Shown here: in pieces, positions 1-7,209 of the stretch
How positions within the stretch are numbered: position 1 is the first letter of the stretch
Layout of the letters: the number at the start of each line of letters is the position of its first letter
DNA from: an uncultured Oscillospiraceae bacterium
GTDB lineage: Bacteria; Bacillota; Clostridia; Oscillospirales; Oscillospiraceae
DNA length: 64,000 bases
Assembly (NCBI GenBank): GCA_947626315.1
Contig: CANQRQ010000006.1
Coordinates: forward strand, 1 to 64,000
Reading direction: 5' to 3'
Position numbers and translations under genes: made by a program
The notes under the pieces: model-generated
What the model was told of the DNA's origin: nothing
The model's database searches: none
Seen by the model: only the letters and a program-made list of their open reading frames with translations

Positions 1-24
1 CGGTATTCCTTTTGGCATAATAAT

Positions 25-70
25 CACCCCATTTGTTAGTAGTATACCATACTGTCTAACAAATGGGGTG
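25..70. repeat. 46-bp interrupted palindrome
   Basis: Arms of 15 bp (25-39 and 56-70, beginning CACCCCATTTG) are perfectly complementary, and the spacer holds a second inverted repeat AGTAT-acc-ATACT. It lies downstream of ireB on the minus strand. There is no strong T-run, so it may be a weak terminator or a palindromic repeat element. Confidence 0.6.
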
Positions 71-113
71 CTGTTCACGATGGCGCGGGGTATCTTTTTG
101 ACTGTTTGGCTGT

Positions 114-365
114 CTACTTGTCCAGATAGTTCCGCAGCAGCTCCTGCAGCAGCTCATCCCGGTCCAGCCGGCAGATCAGCGCGCGGGCGTTGTTGTAGTT
201 CGTGATATAGGTCGGGTCCTCCGAGAGTATATAGCCCACGATCTGGTTGATAGGGTTGTAGCCCTTTACCATCAGAGAATTATATACAGAGGACAGGATC
301 TCATGCATCTCGGCCTTGCTGTCCAGCGCCGTGAATTTCCGCGTCACGTCTTCCATGCGGCCCAT
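114..365 (-). CDS. ireB: IreB family regulatory phosphoprotein
   Basis: This 83-residue protein matches the IreB (UPF0297) family in length and in its core NPINQIVGYILSEDP followed by DPTYITNYNNARALI and a basic/acidic C-terminus. In Enterococcus, IreB is phosphorylated on threonine by the PASTA kinase IreK and lowers cephalosporin resistance; that role is known for the family and not shown here. A second in-frame ATG at 356 has the better Shine-Dalgarno spacing (GGGGGG about 9 bases upstream), so the protein may be 80 residues. A promoter with -10 TATAAT lies just upstream. The gene stands alone on the minus strand; family members often neighbour a Holliday junction resolvase-like gene that would be outside the window. 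Confidence 0.92.
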   Translation of the reverse strand: MGRMEDVTRKFTALDSKAEMHEILSSVYNSLMVKGYNPINQIVGYILSEDPTYITNYNNARALICRLDRDELLQELLRNYLDK

Positions 366-391
366 CCCCCCTTTTCACAGATTTCAGCCCT

Positions 392-419
392 ATTATACCA
401 AATTATTTCGGCAAGTAAA
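392..419 (-). promoter_or_regulatory. Promoter of ireB
   Basis: On the minus strand, TTTACT (414-419) and TATAAT (392-397) are separated by 16 bp and lie 27 bp upstream of the ireB ATG. The -35 is weak and the -10 is consensus. Confidence 0.55.
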
Positions 420-467
420 GACGAATTTTAGGGGAAAACCTTAAATTTTCCTTAAACTTTCGCGCCC

Positions 468-3161
468 TCAGCGCATGACCGCGCCGAAGCGGGTCTCCAG
501 CGCCTTGAGCACCTTCTTCACCGTCTCCTCCGCGTGCTCGTCGGTGAGGGTCTGGTCCTCGGAGCGCATGGTCAGGGAGAAGGCCACCGACTTCTGCCCG
601 GCGGCGACGTGGTGCCCGGTGTACACGTCGAACAGGCTGCAGTCCGCCAGAGTGGCGCCGCCGCTGCGCAGGATGCAGTCCTTCAGCTCGCCCACGGGGA
701 TCTCCCGGCCGCAGACCACAGAGATGTCCCGGGTGATGGAGGGGAAGCGAGGCAGGGGGCTGTACACCGGCACGCCGCCCCGGAGCTCCAGCAGCGCCTC
801 AAAGAGCAGCTCCGCGCAGTACAGCTCCGCGTCCACCCCATAGTTTTCCGCCACTGCCGGATGGATCTGGCCCAGGACGCCCAGGCAGCGCTCCCCGGCA
901 TACACCTTGGCGCAGCGGCCCGGATGGTAGGAGGGATTGTTCCGCTCCGCCTCAAAGCGCAGAGGGCTGATGTCCAAGCTCTCCGCCAGCTCCTCCACCC
1001 AGCCCTTGAGCACGAAGAAGTTCAGCTCCGGCCCGTAGGCGCCGATGGAGACGATCTTCGGCTCGTCCGCCAGGCCGTCCGGCCGCTTCCGGTAGATACG
1101 GCCGATCTCATAGAGGGCGGCGGCCTTGTTGCGCACATTGTAGTTCTTGGTCAGGATCTCCAGCATGGAGGGGAGAACGGTGGTGCGCATGATGGAGGTA
1201 TCCTCTCCCAGGGGGTTGAGGATCCGGAGGCTGTCCCGCTCCGGGGCGTCCGCCGGCAGGCGGATCTTATCGTAATAGGAGGGGCTGATGAAGGAATAGG
1301 TGATGATCTCGTCCAGACCCAGGCTGCGGCAGACGGCGCCGATCTCCCGCTCGCACTGCTGCTCCGGCGTGAAGCCGCCGCAGGTGCTGACGCTGCCGGT
1401 GAACTCCGTGGGGATCTCGTTGTAGCCGTAGAAGCGGGCTACCTCCTCGGCCAGGTCGGAATAGTGGCTCACGTCCGCCCGCCAGGAGGGCACATGCACT
1501 AGACCGTCCTCCAGGGTGAAGCCCAGATCCAGAAGGATCTTCTCCATGGCCTCCCGGCTGACGGAGGTCCCCAGCAGGGCGTTGATCCGCTCCGGCTGCA
1601 GCTCCAGCACGGTGGGCTCGGTCCTGTTGGGATACACGTCGATGACGCCCTCCACCACCTCGCCGGCGCCCAGCAGCTCGATCAGCTCGCAGGCCCGCTG
1701 CACGGCCTTGTAGGTGTTCTCCGGGTCCAGGCCCTTCTCATAGCGGGAAGAGGCGTCGGTGCGCATGCCCAGGGCGGTGGCGGTGCGGCGGATGGAGGGG
1801 CCGTTGAAGTTGGCGCTCTCAAAGAGGACCATGGCCGTGTCCCCCACGATCTCGCTGTTCTCGCCGCCCATGACGCCGGCCACGCCCACGGGCTTGTGGG
1901 TGTCGCAGATGCAGAGCATGTTGGTGCTCAGCTTCCGCTCCGTGCCGTCCAGGGTGCGGATCACCTCGCCCTCCCGGGCCCGGCGGACGTGGATCTCCCG
2001 CTCGTCCACGCAGGAGAAGTCAAAAGCGTGCATGGGCTGGCCGTATTCGATCATCACGTAGTTGGTGATGTCCACGATGTTGTTGATGGGCCTCATCCCC
2101 GCGTTGCGGATGCGCTCCCGCATCCAGTCCGGGGAGGGGGCGATCTTCACGTTCCGGACCATCCGGGCGGTGTAGCGGGGGCAGAGCTCCGGCTCCTCCA
2201 CCACGATTTTGGCCAGCTCGTTGATGTCGCCGCCGGCCTTGGCCTGGACCACGGGGGTGTGCAGCTTCAGCTCCTTGCCGAAGGTGACGGCGGTCTCCCT
2301 GGCCAGGCCGATCATGCACAGGCAGTCCGGCCGGTTGGGGGTGATCTCAAACTCCACCACATGGTCGTCCCGGCCCAGGAGGGACCGGAGATCAGTCCCG
2401 GGCTGCACGTCCTCATACATGATGAAGATGCCGTCGGGAATGCAGTGGGGAAACTCCGCCTGCTCCGCCCGCAGGTCCGCCAGGGAACAGATGCGGTCCT
2501 TGCCCGTGTCATAGGCGGTCAGGTCCCCCTCATGGAGGTTCTGACAGTCGGAAACCGTCTCCGCCTCGCCCCTGCCGGTGTCCAGCGCGCAGCGCCAGAG
2601 GTTGACCCCGGCGTTGGCCACGCTCTTCACCCGGGCGGCGATCACCTTGCCGTAGATTTTGTCCCCGGGCTGGATATTCGCCGGGATGGAGGGCTTGGCG
2701 GGGTCCAGCGGGTGGTAATCCCCCAGGATGGCGGCAGCCTTGATGACGCCGTAGGCGTAGTCGTGGGTGCTCAGGTCCAGCTCCTTCAGGGAGCAGAGCA
2801 TGCCGTCGGACAGCACACCCCGGAGCTTGCCCTTGGTGATCTTCACGCCGCCGGGCAGCAGGGAGTTGTGCAGCGCCACGGGGACCAGGTCCCCCGCGTG
2901 GACGTTCCAGGCCCCGGTGCAGATCTGCACCGGCTCCGCTCCGCCCACGTCCAGCTGAGCCACCAGCATATGGTCGGAATTGGGGTGCTTTTCCAGGGAG
3001 AGGATCCGCCCGGCCACTACGCCGTGCATGGTCTGGCTCAGGTCCTCGGTGCTCTCCACCTTGGAGCCGGAGACGCTCATCCGCTCGGCAAACTCCCGGT
3101 CGCCGCATTCGGCCAGGCTCAGGTCCACAAATTCAGTCAGCCATTTTCTCGAAAGCTTCAT
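468..3161 (-). CDS. pheT: Phenylalanine--tRNA ligase beta subunit with extra internal domain
   Basis: PheT forms the alpha2-beta2 synthetase that charges tRNA-Phe. Visible domains are the N-terminal EMAP-like tRNA-binding OB fold (about residues 40-128, GRILSLEKHPNSDHM), the B3/B4 editing domain, B5, the catalytic-like core and a C-terminal ferredoxin-fold anticodon-binding domain (from about residue 800, PRFPSITRDISVV). At 897 residues it is about 100 longer than the usual 790-800. The excess lies between CSLKELDL and the PGTDLRSLLG/EITPNRPDCL segment, at about residues 130-240, and resembles a diverged second copy of the OB fold (IYGKVIAARVKSV..ALDTGRGEAETVSDCQN). The gene starts 15 bases after the pheS stop and is cotranscribed from the T-box leader. 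Confidence 0.96.
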   Translation of the reverse strand: MKLSRKWLTEFVDLSLAECGDREFAERMSVSGSKVESTEDLSQTMHGVVAGRILSLEKHPNSDHMLVAQLDVGGAEPVQICTGAWNVHAGDLVPVALHNSLLPGGVKITKGKLRGVLSDGMLCSLKELDLSTHDYAYGVIKAAAILGDYHPLDPAKPSIPANIQPGDKIYGKVIAARVKSVANAGVNLWRCALDTGRGEAETVSDCQNLHEGDLTAYDTGKDRICSLADLRAEQAEFPHCIPDGIFIMYEDVQPGTDLRSLLGRDDHVVEFEITPNRPDCLCMIGLARETAVTFGKELKLHTPVVQAKAGGDINELAKIVVEEPELCPRYTARMVRNVKIAPSPDWMRERIRNAGMRPINNIVDITNYVMIEYGQPMHAFDFSCVDEREIHVRRAREGEVIRTLDGTERKLSTNMLCICDTHKPVGVAGVMGGENSEIVGDTAMVLFESANFNGPSIRRTATALGMRTDASSRYEKGLDPENTYKAVQRACELIELLGAGEVVEGVIDVYPNRTEPTVLELQPERINALLGTSVSREAMEKILLDLGFTLEDGLVHVPSWRADVSHYSDLAEEVARFYGYNEIPTEFTGSVSTCGGFTPEQQCEREIGAVCRSLGLDEIITYSFISPSYYDKIRLPADAPERDSLRILNPLGEDTSIMRTTVLPSMLEILTKNYNVRNKAAALYEIGRIYRKRPDGLADEPKIVSIGAYGPELNFFVLKGWVEELAESLDISPLRFEAERNNPSYHPGRCAKVYAGERCLGVLGQIHPAVAENYGVDAELYCAELLFEALLELRGGVPVYSPLPRFPSITRDISVVCGREIPVGELKDCILRSGGATLADCSLFDVYTGHHVAAGQKSVAFSLTMRSEDQTLTDEHAEETVKKVLKALETRFGAVMR

Positions 3162-3176
3162 CTTCTCTGCCCTCCC

Positions 3177-4202
3177 TTAAAACTGCTCCAGGAACCGCAC
3201 GTCGTTCTCAAAGATCAGGCGCATGTCGGTGATCTTGTACTCGCCCAGGGCCAGGCGCTCCAGGCCCATGCCGAAGGCCCAGCCGGAGTACACGTCCGGA
3301 TCGATGCCGCAGCCGGAGAGCACCTTGGGGTGCACCATGCCCGCGCCCAGCACCTCGATCCAGCCCTCGCCCTTGCAGGTGGGGCAGCCCTTGCCGCCGC
3401 ACTTGTGGCACTGGATATCCAGCTCGCAGCTGGGCTCGGTAAAGGGGAAGTGGTGGGGGCGGAAGCGGGTGACGGTGCCCTTGCCGTAGATCTTCTCCAC
3501 CACCAGGTTCAAGGTGGCCTTCAGGTCCGACATGGTGACCCCCTTGTCCACCACCAGACCCTCGATCTGGTGGAACATGGGAGAGTGGGTGGCGTCCACC
3601 TCGTCCTTCCGGTAGACCCGGCCGGGGGCCAGGATGCGGATCGGGGGCTTCCGGTGCTCCATGGCGTGGATCTGCATGGGCGAGGTCTGGGTGCGCAGCA
3701 GGATGCTGCTGTCCTCGGTGAAATAGAAGGTGTCCGTCCAGTCCCGGGAGGGGTGGCCCTCGTCGATGTTCAGCTTGGTGAAGTTGTACTCCGCCAGCTC
3801 CACCTCCGGGCCGTCCTCGATCTCAAAGCCCATGCCGATGAAAATATCCTTGATCTGGTCCAGGACGTTGTACATAGGGTGCTTGTGGCCCAGGCGGTTT
3901 TTCACGCCGGGCATGGTCACGTCCAGGGTCTCCCGCTCCAGCTTCTGCTCCAGCAGCTGGGCGGAGAGCTCCGTCCGCCGCCGCTCGATGGCGGCCTCAA
4001 TGTCCGCGCGCAGCTGGTTGGCCATCTGGCCCATGGCCGGGCGCTCCTCGGCGGAGAGCTGACCCATCTGGCGCAGGATCGCCGTCAGCTCCCCCTTCTT
4101 CCCCAGGTACTTGACCCGCAGGTTTTCCAGCAGCTCCGCGCTGGCGCAGTCCGTAATGGCTCTGAGCGAGGCCTCTCGCAGCCCCTGCATCCGTTCTTTC
4201 AT
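3177..4202 (-). CDS. pheS: Phenylalanine--tRNA ligase alpha subunit
   Basis: PheS carries the class II aminoacylation site of the synthetase. The sequence shows an N-terminal coiled coil (MKERMQGLREASL onward), motif 2 around GRVYRKDEVDATHSPMFHQ and motif 3 around GWAFGMGLERLAL. The ATG at 4202 is chosen because AGGAG sits 6-7 bases upstream; a longer reading to 4244 would run into the leader. The product is 341 residues, normal for the family. A CxxCxGxGCxxC-like stretch (CHKCGGKGCPTC) replaces the shorter loop seen in E. coli and may bind zinc. It is the first gene of the pheS-pheT operon, controlled by the T-box immediately upstream. Confidence 0.97.
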   Translation of the reverse strand: MKERMQGLREASLRAITDCASAELLENLRVKYLGKKGELTAILRQMGQLSAEERPAMGQMANQLRADIEAAIERRRTELSAQLLEQKLERETLDVTMPGVKNRLGHKHPMYNVLDQIKDIFIGMGFEIEDGPEVELAEYNFTKLNIDEGHPSRDWTDTFYFTEDSSILLRTQTSPMQIHAMEHRKPPIRILAPGRVYRKDEVDATHSPMFHQIEGLVVDKGVTMSDLKATLNLVVEKIYGKGTVTRFRPHHFPFTEPSCELDIQCHKCGGKGCPTCKGEGWIEVLGAGMVHPKVLSGCGIDPDVYSGWAFGMGLERLALGEYKITDMRLIFENDVRFLEQF

Positions 4203-4229
4203 ACCGATCTCCTCTGTTTTAAAATTAAG

Positions 4230-4470
4230 GTTACACAGCAACAAAAAAATCGCCCCTCAGACAGGGACGAAAGCAAAGCTTCCGCGGTACCACCCACGTT
4301 CGGCGCCGCCGCGCCGCGCTTGACGAACTTAACGCGTATCTCACGCCGGGGATTGGCCGGAGCTCCCGGGCGAACCAAGTCCAAACGGTCCAGGGGGCTT
4401 CCAGCCGCCGGCCCCCATTCTCTGCCGGCCGTTAACATCCGAGTCAAGGACTATTTTCCCGTTCACAGCA
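4230..4470 (-). promoter_or_regulatory. T-box leader (tRNA-Phe sensing) of pheST
   Basis: The minus strand contains the canonical T-box AACGTGGGTGGTACCGCGGA (4281-4300), followed by a terminator hairpin CGTCCCT..AGGGGCG (4251-4270) and a run of seven T. Farther upstream are stem I signatures AGAGA and GGCTGGAAGCC. A candidate specifier TTC (Phe codon) is at 4372-4374. Uncharged tRNA-Phe should stabilise the antiterminator and allow pheST expression. The T-box and terminator are clear; the specifier assignment is inference. Confidence 0.93.
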
Positions 4471-4476
4471 AGGATG

Positions 4477-4505
4477 ATCATAGCATATTCTGTCCGAATT
4501 GGCAA
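4477..4505 (-). promoter_or_regulatory. Promoter of the pheST T-box leader
   Basis: TTGCCA (4500-4505) and TATGAT (4477-4482) on the minus strand are 17 bp apart and place transcription start near 4470, just before the T-box leader. Confidence 0.7.
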
Positions 4506-4660
4506 GCCTCTTTTTTGGAATTTGCAGGGCGGCAGCATTTGCTTTTTAAGGCTCAAGAAGCATTATCCATAGCAGCAAGGGACATTTTGCGGCGAATGCT
4601 GACGCCCTGCTTTCGATGCCCTTTTTTCCGCGGCGGCCGTATGCGCTTTCAGACGCGTTT

Positions 4661-4906
4661 TTAACGGAGGCCGGTCAGGGTGTCCATGCTCACGTGGAAG
4701 AACCTGGCCAGCGTGGCAAGCTCTATATCCGTGACAAAGCGCTTGCCCGCCTCGATGCGCTGCACGGCGTTTTTGTCCATGTCCAGCCCGGTGAGCTGCA
4801 GCGCGTCGGCCAGCTCCCGCTGGGAGAGCCCCTGCTTCCTGCGAAGCGCGGCTACGTTCTGTCCGCAGAGGTTGTTTCGCCCGTCTTCCGCTTTGTTGAT
4901 AAACAC
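4661..4906 (-). CDS. XRE-family helix-turn-helix regulator
   Basis: A small DNA-binding protein of about 81 residues with the XRE/Cro fold: NVAALRRKQGLSQRELADALQL followed by KNAVQRIEAGKRFVTDIELATLARFFHVSMDTL. GTG at 4906 is preferred as start because GGGAGGGG lies 5-6 bases upstream; the longer ATG reading to 4942 would overlap the upstream operator. It is divergent from the LRR surface protein gene. Two TGACA-N9-TGTCA sites lie in the shared intergenic region, so it probably represses itself and its neighbour; that is inference from position. No other domain is present. Confidence 0.88.
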   Translation of the reverse strand: MFINKAEDGRNNLCGQNVAALRRKQGLSQRELADALQLTGLDMDKNAVQRIEAGKRFVTDIELATLARFFHVSMDTLTGLR

Positions 4907-4922
4907 AGCTGCCCCTCCCAAA

Positions 4923-4941
4923 TGACATTCAGTGCTTGTCA
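4923..4941. promoter_or_regulatory. Operator O1, TGACA-N9-TGTCA
   Basis: Inverted repeat with 5-bp arms and a 9-bp spacer. Its right arm overlaps the -35 hexamer TTGTCA (4936-4941) of the plus-strand promoter. It has the same arms and spacing as O2; the centres are 53 bp apart, about five helical turns. Confidence 0.6.
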
Positions 4942-4964
4942 CTAAGAGAAGGATATGCTATAAT
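4936..4964 (+). promoter_or_regulatory. Promoter of LRR surface protein gene
   Basis: TTGTCA (4936-4941) and TATAAT (4959-4964) are separated by exactly 17 bp. The expected start near 4971 lies at the edge of operator O2. Confidence 0.8.
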
Positions 4965-4972
4965 AAAGTAAA

Positions 4973-4997
4973 TATTGACATTCACTAAATGTCAATA
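4973..4997. promoter_or_regulatory. Operator O2, 25-bp perfect palindrome
   Basis: Ten-base arms TATTGACATT and AATGTCAATA flank CACTA. The core (4976-4994) is TGACA-N9-TGTCA as in O1. On the minus strand the right arm supplies TTGACA (4990-4995), 17 bp from TTTACT (4967-4972), a plausible promoter for the XRE gene, so a protein bound here could block both directions. Confidence 0.75.
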
Positions 4998-5055
4998 CAG
5001 AAAATTGGCCTTCAAAACGAGTGAAAAGTCCGGAGAAGAACGGGAGACGAGGAAT

Positions 5056-7209
5056 ATGAGAGAACGTCTTTTCAGCCTGCTGCTGGCCCTGGCGCTGGCC
5101 CTGTCCCTGCCTGTCTCTGCCCTGGCGGAGGGCAGCGGGGCGGAGCCCAGCCCGGAGCCTCCGGCGGCGGAGGAGAGCCTGCAGCTGGAAGAGACAGAAG
5201 AACCGGAACAGACGGTGGAGCCGGAAGAGGTCCCGGCAGAGCCGGTGCCCTCTGAACTGCCGGAGGAGCAGCCGGAGGGACCGGAGGAGGACCTTGCCCC
5301 GGTCGAGGAGCTTCTGGAAGAGGCGGAGGATCAGGAAGTGCTTTTGGCCGCTGCGGCCCTTTCCGGGCCCTGCGGCGCGGAGGGAGACAACGTCACCTGG
5401 TCCATCGCCGACGGGGTGTTGACATTCTCCGGCTCCGGGAAAATGCAAAACTATGGCGGCGTGGAGACCGGGGATTATGGCTATTCCGGGGAATACGCTC
5501 CGCCCTGGAGCGAGTACCGGGATCAGATCACCCGGGCCGTCGTAGACGAGGGGGTCACGAACCTGGGCGATTGCGCTCTGTACAGCTGCGGCGGAGTGAG
5601 AGAGCTCAGCCTGCCCGACAGCCTGACGGAGATCGGGAGCTGTGCTGTCAGAGGTCTTTCAAACTTACCCGAAGTGACCATCCCTCGGAATGTGAGCAGC
5701 ATCGGGCGGTTTAATTTCATCGAGTGCTCCATCCTGGCAAATATCTGGGTGGCCGAGGGCAACCCAGTCTATGCCTCTCTGGACGGCGTCCTCTGTAACC
5801 GGGATTTGACGGCTCTTCTCTGCTATCCCAGCGGAAGGAAGGACGGCGCTTACCGGATCCCGGAGGGGGTGACGGAGATCGGGGCCTCCGCTTTTGGAAG
5901 CTGGACTTTGCGCTCCGTCACCTGCTCTGAAAGCGTGCGCACCATCGGGGAGAGCGCATTTGAACGCTGCTCCGACCTGGAGGAGGCCGTCCTCACCGAC
6001 AACGTGACTCGGGTGGGCAAAAATGCCTTTTCCGGCTGTGCAAAGCTGAAGAAACTGACCCTCTCCAACAGCCTGGATAGGATCGAGAGCGGCGCTTTTC
6101 GCTCTACAGCCCTGAGAAGCGTGACGATTCCGGAGAGCGTAACGAGCATCGGCAGCCAGGCTTTTTCCAACTGCGACAAGCTGACGGAAGTGACCATCCC
6201 GAACACCGTCACATCCATTGAATATGAGGCCTTCAGCGGCTGCTCCGCCCTGCTGAGCGCGACTATCCCGGCGTCTGTCCAGTCCCTGGGGGCGCTGGCC
6301 TTCGATCAGGACGAGATGATGACGGACCTGTTCATCCTGTCCCCCGCCTGTGAGATCGGGGGCCGCGCCGTACCGTCCACCGTGACCATCCACGGCGAGG
6401 CCGGTTCCACGGCGGAGGAATACGCCGCCGCTAACGGCAATCCGTTCCAGCTGCTGGGCACCGAACAGGACCCGCTGATCGCCTCCGGGACCTGCGGCGC
6501 GCAGGAGGACAACATCACCTGGAAATTCACCAAGGACGGCGTGCTGACCCTCTCGGGCAGCGGCGATATGGGCTATAGCGGATACGGCTTCGAAAAATAT
6601 ATCAAACAGATCCGGCGCGTCGTGGTAGAGGACGGGATCAGTTCAATCGGCAATAATGCGTTTCAGGGCGCGGCCAACCTGAAAGAGGTTTGGCTTTCGG
6701 ACAGCGTCTCCGTCGTAAAGACGGCGGCCTTCGCCGGCTGTGAGCTCCTGACGGAGCTGCGGCTCCCGGCGGGTCTGAAAACGATAGAAGACGAAGCTTT
6801 TTCCGGGTGCCACGCCCTAAAGCAGGTCCAGCTCCCCGAGGGGCTGACCGGGATCGGGGAATTCGCTTTTGATAATTGCGAGAACCTGAGCGGCCTGAGG
6901 CTGCCGGACAGCCTGATCTCCATCGGGGAGGGGGCATTTTGCAGCTGCGAGAGCCTGACAGAGATCTATATTCCCGCCAATGTGATCAGCATCGGCGTTG
7001 GCAACACGACCCTTAAGGTCGGCGCTTTTGAATACGCGGGCATCCAAGCCATCGAAGTGGACCCGGAAAACCGGGCCTATCAGTCAAAGGACGGGGGTGC
7101 TTTTCAACAAGGCCGGAACGGAGCTTCTGCGCTATCCTCAGAAAAAGCCCGGCGCGGCTTACGTCATCCCGGACGGAGTGGCCAGGATCGCGGGCGACGC
7201 CTTCTTTAA
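5056..7209 (+). CDS. BspA-like leucine-rich repeat surface protein, N-terminal part (frameshifted)
   Basis: The product begins with a signal peptide (MRERLFSLLLALALALSLP, cleavage near ALA-EG) and a Pro/Glu-rich low-complexity stretch of about 80 residues. Two blocks of LRR_5 (Treponema pallidum/BspA-type) repeats follow, with recurring units such as LPDSLTEIGSCAV and IPESVTSIGSQAF. Each block opens with a cap of the form SGTCGAQEDNITWKF. After about position 7092 the frame leaves the repeat pattern (QSKDGG then non-repeat sequence to 7209), while the repeat continues one frame over. The downstream half at 7094-8464 is therefore the same original gene. BspA-like proteins act in adhesion or surface interaction; the ligand here is unknown. 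Expression is probably controlled by the divergent XRE regulator. Confidence 0.85.
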   Translation: MRERLFSLLLALALALSLPVSALAEGSGAEPSPEPPAAEESLQLEETEEPEQTVEPEEVPAEPVPSELPEEQPEGPEEDLAPVEELLEEAEDQEVLLAAAALSGPCGAEGDNVTWSIADGVLTFSGSGKMQNYGGVETGDYGYSGEYAPPWSEYRDQITRAVVDEGVTNLGDCALYSCGGVRELSLPDSLTEIGSCAVRGLSNLPEVTIPRNVSSIGRFNFIECSILANIWVAEGNPVYASLDGVLCNRDLTALLCYPSGRKDGAYRIPEGVTEIGASAFGSWTLRSVTCSESVRTIGESAFERCSDLEEAVLTDNVTRVGKNAFSGCAKLKKLTLSNSLDRIESGAFRSTALRSVTIPESVTSIGSQAFSNCDKLTEVTIPNTVTSIEYEAFSGCSALLSATIPASVQSLGALAFDQDEMMTDLFILSPACEIGGRAVPSTVTIHGEAGSTAEEYAAANGNPFQLLGTEQDPLIASGTCGAQEDNITWKFTKDGVLTLSGSGDMGYSGYGFEKYIKQIRRVVVEDGISSIGNNAFQGAANLKEVWLSDSVSVVKTAAFAGCELLTELRLPAGLKTIEDEAFSGCHALKQVQLPEGLTGIGEFAFDNCENLSGLRLPDSLISIGEGAFCSCESLTEIYIPANVISIGVGNTTLKVGAFEYAGIQAIEVDPENRAYQSKDGGAFQQGRNGASALSSEKARRGLRHPGRSGQDRGRRLL
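7093..7097 (+). other. G5 tract at the frameshift
   Basis: The reading GAC-GGG-GGT leads out of the LRR pattern. Removing one G restores D-G-V-L-F-N-K-A-G-T-E-L-L, the standard start of an LRR_5 insert (compare SLDGVLCNRDLTALL earlier in the same protein). This is a one-base gain, a sequencing/assembly error or, less likely, a slippage-controlled site. Confidence 0.85.

Noticed and set aside
1896..4664. Long plus-strand open frame of 922 codons opposite pheT/pheS
   Set aside because: It is a shadow of the high-GC coding strand: the protein is low complexity, rich in His/Gly/Leu, with no domain, and the minus-strand genes are unmistakable.
6998..7093. ATG 6998 as a separate start for the C-terminal LRR part
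   Set aside because: The codons before 7094 in that frame (MATRPLRSALL) do not follow the LRR pattern, whereas the other frame does, so a frameshift explains the data better.
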